From the NCBI RefSeq assembly GCF_000515315.1, contig NZ_KI911562.1, positions 1,944,501 through 2,008,500 of the forward strand: 64,000 nt of DNA. Reading direction: 5' to 3'. The notes below the pieces were generated by a model that did no database searches, was not told the DNA's origin, and saw only the letters and a program-made list of their open reading frames with translations. This document shows, in pieces, positions 52,779 to 61,806 of this stretch. How positions within the stretch are numbered: position 1 is the stretch's first letter; each line of letters starts with the position of its first letter. Origin of the DNA: Asinibacterium sp. OR53 (GTDB lineage Bacteria; Bacteroidota; Bacteroidia; Chitinophagales; Chitinophagaceae). The position numbers were made by a program, and so were the translations under genes.

Positions 52779-52939
52779 GAGTTCATTTTCAGCCTCTGCG
52801 ATTATTACTGCGCAACTGGGCATCAAAGAATGCAATCGGAATTAAATATACATTAATCTTAGAACAACTGAGTGGGCAACAGGGTAGTACATTTTACATT
52901 CCCGGGTAGTGCTTATCTTCATGGCAATTTCATACCTCT

Positions 52940-53860
52940 ATGAACAAAATAACCTTTTTCATTGCCGTTATTTCCTGTATGTCAATTCACCAAGCCAAAG
53001 CGCAACAAGTGATCCCTTTGTATAAAGATGCTGTACCGAATGCAAAGCAGGTCACCATGGAAGAAAAAAGCGAACTGGGTAAAGATGGTATACTACGCAT
53101 CAGCCATGTAACAGTGCCTACGCTTACTGTGTTTACACCACCTGCCGGTAAGGCCAACGGTACGGCGGTGATCATTTGTCCGGGCGGCGCTTACAGCATA
53201 CTGGCATTCAGCCACGAAGGAATTGATGTAGCTAAACAATTCAACGAGTGGGGCGTTACTGCCTTTGTGTTGAAATACAGGCTGCCCGATGATTCCATCA
53301 TGGTGGATAAAACCATAGGCCCGCTGCAGGATGCACAGAGGGCTATCCAGTTCGTGAGGGAGAACCGGAAACAGTGGCATATCCAATCAAACAGGATAGG
53401 CATCGCAGGCTTCAGCGCCGGCGGCCATCTGGCTTCTACGGCCGGCACACATTTCAAACAAGCCTATATCGATAACCCGCACAAAACAAGCCTGCGACCC
53501 GATTTCATGGTGTTGGGTTATCCTGTGATCAGCTTCTCCAAAGAACTGATGCATGCAGGCAGCAGAAAAAACTTGTTGGGTGCAAAGCTAACAGCAGAAC
53601 AAGATAAATTCTTCAGTAACGAATTACAGGTAACCCCGCAAACACCGCCCGCCTTCCTGGTACATGCGAATGATGACAAAGCCGTTCCGCCGGGTAACAG
53701 CCTGGTATTTGCAGAAGCGCTCAAAAAGAATGGCGTGGAAGCCACCACTTATTTTTATGAGAAAGGCGGACATGGATTCGGTATGCATAACCGGACCAGC
53801 ACCGTGCAATGGATGGACCAACTGCATGCCTGGATGCAACAACACCGGTGGGTGAAATGA
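52940..53860 (+). CDS. secreted alpha/beta hydrolase (carbohydrate esterase-like)
   Basis: A 306-residue enzyme with a signal peptide ending HQAKAQ. The oxyanion segment is ICPGGAYSILAFSHEG, the nucleophile elbow GFSAGGHLAS, and the catalytic Asp/His lie in HANDDKAVPPGNS and KGGHGFGMH. It resembles dienelactone-hydrolase/acetyl-xylan-esterase-like (BD-FAE type) proteins. Placed just before the mannonate genes, it may remove acetyl or feruloyl groups from plant glycan. Confidence 0.85.
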   Translation: MNKITFFIAVISCMSIHQAKAQQVIPLYKDAVPNAKQVTMEEKSELGKDGILRISHVTVPTLTVFTPPAGKANGTAVIICPGGAYSILAFSHEGIDVAKQFNEWGVTAFVLKYRLPDDSIMVDKTIGPLQDAQRAIQFVRENRKQWHIQSNRIGIAGFSAGGHLASTAGTHFKQAYIDNPHKTSLRPDFMVLGYPVISFSKELMHAGSRKNLLGAKLTAEQDKFFSNELQVTPQTPPAFLVHANDDKAVPPGNSLVFAEALKKNGVEATTYFYEKGGHGFGMHNRTSTVQWMDQLHAWMQQHRWVK

Positions 53861-53965
53861 GCCACATCAAAATAACTTAGTAATCTGCCAATCTTTTTAC
53901 GGTGAACTGGTGTAGGTTGTGCGGCCTTTAAACTTGTATACATAAATCATTTTGAATATATTATT

Positions 53966-54781
53966 ATGGAGAACGATTTTTCGCTGAAAGGCAAAGTGGT
54001 AGTGGTTACCGGCGGCACCGGTATTTTAGGAAACGCATTTGTAAATGCCATTGTAGAAGCAGGTGGCGCAGTAGGTATCCTGGGGAGGAATGAAGCCGTT
54101 GCAAACGAAAGGGCGAATGCCATCAACGCAGCAGGCGGTAAAGCGCTGGCATTGGTAGCAGATGCTTTGAAAGAAGATCAACTGGCAGCAGCGAGGGATA
54201 AAGTGTTATCTACATTCGGAAAAATAGATGGCCTGGTGAATGCCGCCGGCGGTAATATGCCCGCAGGTGTATTACAACCCAACGAAGATATTTTCAAGAT
54301 GAGCATGAATGGCATGAAGCAGGTGATGGACCTGAACCTCTGGGGAACACTGATCCCTACACAGGTATTCGGGGAAGCTATTGCACAAAACGGACAGGGG
54401 AGCATCGTTAATATCTCTTCCATGAATTCCAAACGCGCCATCACCAAAGTGTTGGGTTACAACATGGGTAAGGCTGCGGTAGATTGCTATACACAATGGT
54501 TTGCCGTTGAACTGGCGAATCGTTATGGCGATAAAATAAGAATGAATGCATTGGCTCCCGGCTTTTTCCTGACAGAACAAAACCGCAACCTGCTCACTAC
54601 ACCCGATGGCGGCTATACAGAAAGAGGTGGACTGGTGATCAAACAAACACCATTCAAAAGATTCGGACATGCCGATGAATTAAAAGGCGCCCTGGTATGG
54701 CTGCTGAGTGATGCATCGAAATTTGTAACAGGCGCCATGATCTGCGTGGATGGTGGCTTCTCTATTTTCGGCGGCGTATAA
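53966..54781 (+). CDS. SDR oxidoreductase, probable D-mannonate oxidoreductase
   Basis: A 271-residue short-chain dehydrogenase. NAD(P) site VTGGTGILGNAF near residues 14-25, NAAGGN, catalytic Ser in NISSMNS and YxxxK in YNMGKAAVD. It lies 48 bp before uxuA, and SDRs in this position typically interconvert fructuronate and mannonate in glucuronate degradation. The assignment rests on context. Confidence 0.85.
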   Translation: MENDFSLKGKVVVVTGGTGILGNAFVNAIVEAGGAVGILGRNEAVANERANAINAAGGKALALVADALKEDQLAAARDKVLSTFGKIDGLVNAAGGNMPAGVLQPNEDIFKMSMNGMKQVMDLNLWGTLIPTQVFGEAIAQNGQGSIVNISSMNSKRAITKVLGYNMGKAAVDCYTQWFAVELANRYGDKIRMNALAPGFFLTEQNRNLLTTPDGGYTERGGLVIKQTPFKRFGHADELKGALVWLLSDASKFVTGAMICVDGGFSIFGGV

Positions 54782-54829
54782 ATACCGCTGAATAACCCTT
54801 CAATACATATCTAAAACTGCATAATAAAA

Positions 54830-56020
54830 ATGACTGAGCATAAAAATGGACTTCCGAAAATGGTGCATACCATGCGATGGTTTGGCCCCAACGATCCGGT
54901 AAGTCTTTCTGATATACGACAGGCGGGCTGCACGGGTGTGGTAACAGCGTTGCATCATATTCCCAATGGCGGAATATGGACCATCGCTGAAATTCAAAAA
55001 AGACAGGAAGAAATTGCAGCAGCCGGATTAAGCTGGGATGTGGTAGAAAGCGTGCCGGTTCATGAAGACATCAAAACACAATCAGGAGACTTCAATACTT
55101 ATATAGAAAATTACAAGCAATGCATACGCAACCTCGCGGCTTGTAATATCAGGGTGCTTACGTATAATTTTATGCCGGTGCTCGACTGGACCCGCACCGA
55201 TCTCAGTTATACAGTAGAAGACGGATCAAAAGCGCTGCGCTTTGAGAAAGCAGCATTCATTGCTTTTGATGTATTCATGCTGAAACGTGCAGGTGCAGAA
55301 AAAGATTATACGCCCGAAGAACTGCAAAGAGGCAAGCAGCGTTTCGATAACATGACCGATGAAGAACAAAAGCTGCTGCAAAAAAATATCATTGCAGGAC
55401 TGCCCGGTAGCGAAGAAAGCTTTACACTGGCACAGTTCCAACAGGCATTAGATACATACAGTAATATTGACGCTGCGAAATTGCGTTCCAACCTTATTTA
55501 TTTCTTACAACAAGTGATACCAGTTGCCGAAGAAGCAGGCGTTTACATGGTCATTCACCCCGATGACCCGCCTTTTGCGATACTAGGCTTGCCCCGCGTG
55601 GTTACTTCTGCCAGTGATGTACAGGCATTGTTCGATGCCATTCCATCGGACCACAACGGACTTTGTTTCTGTACGGGTTCTTTTGGTGTGCGGGCAGACA
55701 ATGACCTGGTAGCCATGCTCAAACAATTCGGCAACAAGATCAACTTTGTGCACCTCCGTGCTACCAAGCGAAACGGGCTGGGCGATTTTTATGAAGACAA
55801 TCACCTCGAAGGCGATGTAGACATGTACGGTGTGGTAAAAGAGATTGTACACATCATGCGCCGCAGAAACAAGGCCATCTATATGCGTTCCGATCATGGA
55901 CACCAGATGCTGGATGATCTTAAGAAAAAAACCAATCCCGGTTATTCAGCCATCGGCCGTTTGCGCGGTATGGCGGAATTGAGAGGCCTGGAAATGGGCA
56001 TCAGCAGGGGATTACAATAA
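54830..56020 (+). CDS. uxuA: mannonate dehydratase
   Basis: A 396-residue enzyme with the UxuA N-terminus [21 protein letters not shown] followed by [14 protein letters not shown]. Metal/substrate residues lie in [38 protein letters not shown] and [11 protein letters not shown]. It converts D-mannonate to 2-keto-3-deoxygluconate. With the SDR it forms the core of D-glucuronate use. Confidence 0.95.
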   Translation: MTEHKNGLPKMVHTMRWFGPNDPVSLSDIRQAGCTGVVTALHHIPNGGIWTIAEIQKRQEEIAAAGLSWDVVESVPVHEDIKTQSGDFNTYIENYKQCIRNLAACNIRVLTYNFMPVLDWTRTDLSYTVEDGSKALRFEKAAFIAFDVFMLKRAGAEKDYTPEELQRGKQRFDNMTDEEQKLLQKNIIAGLPGSEESFTLAQFQQALDTYSNIDAAKLRSNLIYFLQQVIPVAEEAGVYMVIHPDDPPFAILGLPRVVTSASDVQALFDAIPSDHNGLCFCTGSFGVRADNDLVAMLKQFGNKINFVHLRATKRNGLGDFYEDNHLEGDVDMYGVVKEIVHIMRRRNKAIYMRSDHGHQMLDDLKKKTNPGYSAIGRLRGMAELRGLEMGISRGLQ

Positions 56021-56087
56021 CACTGGCAAAAAATTAAACTCCGTATGCCAATTATTTCAAAATACACCTTAAAATGAGGTTAAAATA

Positions 56088-56105
56088 GTTTACTACTATG
56101 TAAAC
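56088..56105. promoter_or_regulatory. GTTTAC-N6-GTAAAC dyad upstream of susC
   Basis: A perfect inverted repeat with 6-bp arms, 75 bp before the SusC start in the 160-bp gap after uxuA. It is a plausible operator for a LacI/GntR-type regulator. Confidence 0.4.
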
Positions 56106-56179
56106 AAATCAGGCAGGGCCGCGATTTAAAAAAGCTTACTTGCACCACTAAGCTAATTGCGAAACCAAAACTGCCTGCT

Positions 56180-59100
56180 ATGATGAAAACAACGATCATC
56201 CGGCGTCTTATTGTGTCCGGTGCAAACTACAAGACGCGACCTTTATTGCTAATTGCACTACTACTCTCTTTTAGTTGGGCGCATGCACAAACGCTCAAGA
56301 TCACCGGAACTCTCAAAGATGCTAAAGGAGAATCCTTATCCGGTGCAACAGTTTCTGTTAAAGGAAAAGCCCAGTCAGCAACCGTTACCAATGCCGATGG
56401 TAAATTCACCATCAACGCCGAAGCAAAGGATGTGCTGGTATTTTCTCATGTGGGATACTCAAGTAAAGAAGAGCCCGTCAACGGAAGAACAGTCATCAAT
56501 TCTTCCTTAACGGCCTCCGCATCAGACCTCGATGAAGTAGTAGTGGTGGGTTATGGCACCCAGAAGAAAAGAGATGTAACCGGTGCCATTTCTTCTATCA
56601 ACTCCAAGAACATTGAAGAAAGACAACCGGTAAACCTGTTCGACGCCTTGCAAGGACAAGCCGCAGGTGTATTGGTGGTCAATGATGGTGGCGGAGCGCC
56701 TGGTGCCGAAGGTTCCATTCAAATACGTGGAGCCTCTACACTCAATGGTGGCAACGGTCCGTTGTACCTGGTAGACGGTGTGATCACGCCCAATGCATCC
56801 AGCATCAACCCCATGGATATTGAAAGGGTGGAAGTGTTGAAAGATGCAGCCTCAGCGGCCATTTACGGTGCGCGTGCCGCCAATGGTGTGATCATCATCA
56901 CTACTAAAAAAGGAAAAGAAGGGAAGCCCAGGATCGACCTGAGTTATTCCCGCATTTTTGGAAAACTGGCGCATAAGCTTCCACAAAACAATGCAGCAGA
57001 AGTTCGCGAATTCAGAAGAATACAATCTACCAATCCTACAGGCTCAACCGGCGGCAATACCGATTCATTGAACCCGGGATTCAACTCCGATAACGATTTG
57101 CAACAATTGCTCCTGGGCAACCTGGGAGACAGGCAGCAGATCAACCTGGGTGTGAGCGGCGGACAAAAAGGACTGAATTTTTATACAGGATTGAATTATC
57201 TCGATGATAAATCGATCATCATCAACAGTTATATTAAAAGGATGCAGGTAAGAACCAATGTGGAGTACCAGGCTTCCCCCAAGCTGAAGTACATAGGTAA
57301 TATGTCTTTCATCTGGCAAAAAGGAAATGAAATACCCATAGGCAGAACGGTGAACGTTGCGTTTGACAGGCCCGCCTATTCATTGATCTATTATCCCGAC
57401 GGATCGCTTACCAGTTATGTAGGTTCCAAGCGAAACCCCGTAGCCAACGCATTGCTGGAAACAAATAAGACGGAAGTCTTCGGCATCCAATTGAGCAATT
57501 CGCTGCAATACCAATTCAATAAAGACCTCATTTTCACCACAACATTCAACGCGATGTTGGATCAACGGCAGAATATTGGTTTCTCACCCCGTTACCTCTC
57601 GGCCAACAGGGACCAGAACAATGGTTCGAATGATATGCAAAAGACATTCACATGGGAGTACCAGGCATTCTTCAACTATAATAAAACATTTGGTGGCGTA
57701 CACAGTCTGCAAGGCGTATTGGGTTTCAATGCAGATACAAGACGTTTCGACCAGGCGCACTCTGAATATGCCAACGTAGTAAGCGAGGATATATTTGTAA
57801 CCAATCCTTCTTATATCACCGCTTCCAAAACCAATACCAATGCCGATGCCAATGCCGGCGCAAGTTTGTTTACGCGATTGAACTACAGCTATAAAGGCCG
57901 TTACACATTGGCAGGCATCTACCGGCGTGATGGCTCTTCCAGGTTTGGCAGTGAAGCAAGGTGGGGTAATTTTTATTCGGCTTCTGCAGGCTGGCGTTTC
58001 TCCGACGAACCTTTCATGAATTGGACGCGTAATGTACTTTCTGATGGCAGGTTCCGGATCGGTATCGGCCAGGTAGGTAATGACAAGATCGGTTCGAATG
58101 ATTATCTCAACAAGATCATCTTTGCCGGTAACTACAACGGTGTAGGAGGCGCTTATACCACGCCCACATTCGGTAATGAAAAAGTACACTGGGAAACAAC
58201 CATACAGCAGAATGCCGGTGTAGACCTCACTTTCTTCCACGGCAGGTTATTGTTTACAGCAGAATATTATATCAAAACAACAAAGGATCTTTTGTATGAA
58301 AAAGCGCTGCCTGGTGAAGTAGGATTCGATAATGTAAAAGTTAACCTGGGCACACTTGAAAACAGGGGACTTGAGTTCTCTGTAAAAGGAACGCCCATTG
58401 TTGCAAAAAGCAGGAATAAAGGTGTTACCTGGGAAATTGGTGGAAACATTTCGTTTGAAAGAGGCAGGATCAAAGAACTGGGCGATGGTACTCCTTTTGT
58501 AGTGGGCAACAAATGGTATATCGAACCAGGTGGACGGATCGGTAATTTCTTCGGATGGAGAAACCTGGGGGTATATGCCTGGAATGAATCAAATGCCTAT
58601 AACGATAATTGGGATCAGTTAACGCTGGTACTCGATAAAGACGGTAAACCTTTATACGACAATGGAACGCCGGTTTATCTATTCAACGGACAACGTTATA
58701 CCGGGTATGTACACAGTTTATATGATCCTTCGGGCAAATTGCGCGGCGGTGATGCGATATGGCAAAACACCAATAAAGACAGCCTGATCGACGACCGCGA
58801 CCGCCAGGTACTGGCCAATGCACAACCCAAGTTCTACCTGGGTATCCTCAATAACATCACCTACAAACAATTCATGCTCTCCTTCCTGGTCAATGCTTCT
58901 TTTGGTGCCAATGTTTACAATTCATTGTTGTTCAACCAAAGCTATCCTTCCAACACAGGTGCGGGGAGTCCTGAAATGGTGTATAATGTGTGGAGGAAAC
59001 CAGGCGACATCGCAAAATATCCTTACTACCCGGAAGCCAAGAACCGCGGTAACCAGAAAACAGATGGTAACAGCCTGTTTATCGAAGACGGATCTTTTAT

Positions 59101-59329
59101 ACGCCTGTCGAGCATGCGCCTCTCTTATACGTTTTTACCCAACGCCGTGCAGAAAATATTCATGAAAGGATTGACGGTATATGCGTATGGTACCAACCTG
59201 CTTACCTGGACCAATTACAGGGGATATGATCCTGAGTTCAGTGCCACCAATATCCTGCAGCCAGGAAATGATACCGGAAAATATCCGAAAAGAAGAGAGT
59301 TTGGATTTGGTGTAAACGTTAACTTCTAA
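56180..59329 (+). CDS. SusC/RagA-type TonB-dependent outer-membrane transporter
   Basis: A 1049-residue receptor. After a signal peptide (ending SWAHAQ) come a carboxypeptidase-like domain (TLKDAKGESLSGATVSVKGK), the SusC plug signature DEVVVVGYGTQKKRDVTGAI, LQGQAAGVLVVNDGGGAPG, NGPLYLVDGV and VLKDAASAAIYGARAANGVI, then a large beta-barrel ending RREFGFGVNVNF. It imports oligosaccharides together with the SusD lipoprotein that follows after 10 bp. Confidence 0.96.
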   Translation: MMKTTIIRRLIVSGANYKTRPLLLIALLLSFSWAHAQTLKITGTLKDAKGESLSGATVSVKGKAQSATVTNADGKFTINAEAKDVLVFSHVGYSSKEEPVNGRTVINSSLTASASDLDEVVVVGYGTQKKRDVTGAISSINSKNIEERQPVNLFDALQGQAAGVLVVNDGGGAPGAEGSIQIRGASTLNGGNGPLYLVDGVITPNASSINPMDIERVEVLKDAASAAIYGARAANGVIIITTKKGKEGKPRIDLSYSRIFGKLAHKLPQNNAAEVREFRRIQSTNPTGSTGGNTDSLNPGFNSDNDLQQLLLGNLGDRQQINLGVSGGQKGLNFYTGLNYLDDKSIIINSYIKRMQVRTNVEYQASPKLKYIGNMSFIWQKGNEIPIGRTVNVAFDRPAYSLIYYPDGSLTSYVGSKRNPVANALLETNKTEVFGIQLSNSLQYQFNKDLIFTTTFNAMLDQRQNIGFSPRYLSANRDQNNGSNDMQKTFTWEYQAFFNYNKTFGGVHSLQGVLGFNADTRRFDQAHSEYANVVSEDIFVTNPSYITASKTNTNADANAGASLFTRLNYSYKGRYTLAGIYRRDGSSRFGSEARWGNFYSASAGWRFSDEPFMNWTRNVLSDGRFRIGIGQVGNDKIGSNDYLNKIIFAGNYNGVGGAYTTPTFGNEKVHWETTIQQNAGVDLTFFHGRLLFTAEYYIKTTKDLLYEKALPGEVGFDNVKVNLGTLENRGLEFSVKGTPIVAKSRNKGVTWEIGGNISFERGRIKELGDGTPFVVGNKWYIEPGGRIGNFFGWRNLGVYAWNESNAYNDNWDQLTLVLDKDGKPLYDNGTPVYLFNGQRYTGYVHSLYDPSGKLRGGDAIWQNTNKDSLIDDRDRQVLANAQPKFYLGILNNITYKQFMLSFLVNASFGANVYNSLLFNQSYPSNTGAGSPEMVYNVWRKPGDIAKYPYYPEAKNRGNQKTDGNSLFIEDGSFIRLSSMRLSYTFLPNAVQKIFMKGLTVYAYGTNLLTWTNYRGYDPEFSATNILQPGNDTGKYPKRREFGFGVNVNF

Positions 59330-59339
59330 AACGAGAACA

Positions 59340-60914
59340 ATGAAAAGATTGAAATATATATTGGCTGCATGCAGTATGGTTGCTGCATTCAGCAGTTGTA
59401 AAAAATTCCTTGACCTCACACCGCAGTCACAGGTGTCGCAGAGCCGATTCTTCAAATCGAAATACGATGTTGATGCAGCGATGGCTGGCATGTACTCGGG
59501 TTTCCAGCAGCAGATGGTAGGAGAAGCACAGTATAAGGAAAGGGCTTTATTCTGGGGCGATTATCGTTCCGATAACTTCGACCGTTTTTTGAGCTATACC
59601 AGCATCAACACTACGGAAATAGCCATGAATGCGCTGACAACCGATAACGATTTTTCTGACTGGTCCGGCTTGTATACAGTGATCGGAAGGGCCAATACCA
59701 ATATCAAGTACATCCCCGGCGCGGCACTTACAGATAGTAAGGTAACAAAGGACGTGATCAATAAAGCATTGTCTGAGTGTTATGCCATGCGTGCAATGGC
59801 TTATTTCTATATCGTAAGGGTATGGGGCGATGCACCGATCTGGACAAAACCATTGGAAGACCTGACGGACACATTGGAAAAACCCCGTGACCCGGCCAGT
59901 AAAATTATTGACCAGGTGATCCTTCCCGATCTTACGCAGGCGTATGCATTGGTTACAAAAAATCAAACCCCTTCTGTGTGGACACTCGGCGAAGGTGCGA
60001 TATGCGCTATCATGGCCGATGTGTATATGTGGAAGAAAGACTATGCCAACGCCATCGTATGGATCAATAACCTGTTCAAAGCGAAAGGTCCCACCGGCGC
60101 CGTTTATACCGGCACCAGCGGCGCCAACCTGCAGCCGCAAGCCAGTTGGAAAAGCATGTTCACTGCACCCAATACAAGTATAGAATCGATATGGAGCATC
60201 CACTGGGATTTTCTGAAGAACGATTGCGCATGTATGACAACATCATGGACTGCCAATAACAAGCCGATCGTTATGGATATTGGATTATACAACAGTTGGG
60301 TAATACCTCAAACAGTTGCTTCACCAGCTACTGTCGATATCAGACCCAAGCAGACCATCGACCCGTATTCTGCCAGCAGTGATGCTACAAAATCCAATCG
60401 CGACAGGTTCATCAAATGGTATGCTTCACCGGTTAATCCTACCAAAGCATCTACCGCTGCAGAGTTGGCACTTTACTATTACAAAGAACTGCCCGTTTAC
60501 CTGCCCATGTACAGGCTGGCCGATTTATACTTGTTGTATGCAGAAGCATTGAATGCAACCGGCGATCTCAATAACGCGTTGAAGTACCTGAACTATGTAC
60601 ACGCAAGAGCAGGACTACCAGCTTATACAGCTGGCAGTGCACCTGTAGCTAACCAGGCGGCCATGGCCGATGCAATTTTGCAGGAACGCCAATGGGAATT
60701 GGTTGGCGAAGGAAAAAGATGGTTCGACCTGGTTCGTACCGGAAATGTGGTAAAGATCATGGATCCGATATTGAGGAGAAGGCAGGTTTCAGCGGGAACA
60801 CCGGCAGCGGAAGCGATCGGCTTCAGCGATCCCCGGCGCATCTTGTGGCCGATCAATCGGAGCGTCTTGAATGCCAATAAAAAATTAGTTCAGAACCCAG
60901 GTTATGGAGGATAA
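59340..60914 (+). CDS. SusD/RagB-type glycan-binding lipoprotein
   Basis: A 524-residue lipoprotein with a lipobox in VAAFSSCKKFLDL. The pattern SKYDVDAAMAGMYSGFQ, ALSECYAMRAMAYFYIVRVWGD and LADLYLLYAEALNATGDLNNALKYLNYVHARAGL are SusD TPR-type blocks, ending in ILWPINRSVLNANKKLVQNPGY. It is the outer-surface partner of SusC. Confidence 0.95.
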   Translation: MKRLKYILAACSMVAAFSSCKKFLDLTPQSQVSQSRFFKSKYDVDAAMAGMYSGFQQQMVGEAQYKERALFWGDYRSDNFDRFLSYTSINTTEIAMNALTTDNDFSDWSGLYTVIGRANTNIKYIPGAALTDSKVTKDVINKALSECYAMRAMAYFYIVRVWGDAPIWTKPLEDLTDTLEKPRDPASKIIDQVILPDLTQAYALVTKNQTPSVWTLGEGAICAIMADVYMWKKDYANAIVWINNLFKAKGPTGAVYTGTSGANLQPQASWKSMFTAPNTSIESIWSIHWDFLKNDCACMTTSWTANNKPIVMDIGLYNSWVIPQTVASPATVDIRPKQTIDPYSASSDATKSNRDRFIKWYASPVNPTKASTAAELALYYYKELPVYLPMYRLADLYLLYAEALNATGDLNNALKYLNYVHARAGLPAYTAGSAPVANQAAMADAILQERQWELVGEGKRWFDLVRTGNVVKIMDPILRRRQVSAGTPAAEAIGFSDPRRILWPINRSVLNANKKLVQNPGYGG

Positions 60915-60927
60915 AAAAACAGCAACT

Positions 60928-61725
60928 ATGAAAGCACTTAAAATAACAATCAACTGTCTGCTGCTGCTTGCAGTTACGAGCACTTTTTTACCCGGATGTA
61001 AAAAAATGCTGGGTCTCAGCTTACAGGAGAATTACGATTATAAAAAGAAGACACTCGATCCGAATATCAACATGACGGCCAAGGACTTTCTGCTGAAAAG
61101 AGCAGATGGAACACCCGATGCGCCAACGGATACCGTATTTCGGTGGATGAAAAAAGGACTCGATTATTGTGGATTTGATCTTTCAGAATATGAGAAACCG
61201 GGAAGAACTTTTATCTTTCTACACAACGACGCAGTGCGGGGCTTCAACAGTTCCGGGGTAATGGATAAGGGATTGTTCTTTGTTTTCCAGATCATTGTAC
61301 CGGATGCGAATGGTAACCCGGTTATGAATCCCACCACAGGATTGCCGCAGACACGCCCTGCAACCCGTTGGGAAGATTATTCGAAAGAAACGGTCAAGAA
61401 CTTTTTCAAATACCTGATCGGTCAGCAAGTGTACAATTATTACGACCTGAATGTAGAGAACAAAGCCGTGCAGTCAGCCCTCCCTGCCGGTACGGTAGCA
61501 ACAAAGGAGTCACTGTTAGGCTATTGGGATCCAAGTGTTTCTGCGTTCAATCCAAACGGCGGCAAGGGCTTTGACCAGGATGGCAAGTTTTACCTGCGTA
61601 TCCAGAATAATGCCGATATTGCTCCGATTGTGTTCAACGATCGTACCAACGACCGCTCTATGGGGTATATAGCAACCAATGGTGTTGTGCATGTGTACGG
61701 GGCAGCTTTGTATCCTTCGAAATAA
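60928..61725 (+). CDS. lipoprotein of SusCD locus, fasciclin-like
   Basis: A 265-residue lipoprotein (lipobox in STFLPGCKK). The sequence MTAKDFLLKRAD and GLDYCGFDLSEYEKPGRTFIFLHNDAV resembles a fasciclin (FAS1) domain common in SusCD loci. The ATG at 60928 is chosen because the upstream ATG at 60904 overlaps susD and breaks the signal peptide. It probably helps bind glycan at the surface. Confidence 0.65.
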   Translation: MKALKITINCLLLLAVTSTFLPGCKKMLGLSLQENYDYKKKTLDPNINMTAKDFLLKRADGTPDAPTDTVFRWMKKGLDYCGFDLSEYEKPGRTFIFLHNDAVRGFNSSGVMDKGLFFVFQIIVPDANGNPVMNPTTGLPQTRPATRWEDYSKETVKNFFKYLIGQQVYNYYDLNVENKAVQSALPAGTVATKESLLGYWDPSVSAFNPNGGKGFDQDGKFYLRIQNNADIAPIVFNDRTNDRSMGYIATNGVVHVYGAALYPSK

Positions 61726-61731
61726 TATATC

Positions 61732-61767
61732 ATGATTGTTGCAGCATAGCTTTGTTGCAACAATCAT
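61732..61767. promoter_or_regulatory. hairpin between the lipoprotein and GH95 genes
   Basis: ATGATTGTTGCA (61732-61743) and TGCAACAATCAT (61756-61767) form a perfect 12-bp stem with a 12-nt loop, 40 nt before the GH95 start. No T tract follows on the plus strand, so it may process or stabilise the mRNA rather than end it. Confidence 0.5.
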
Positions 61768-61806
61768 TACTCAATTGATTATACCAAACCGATCATTCTT
61801 ATACGG

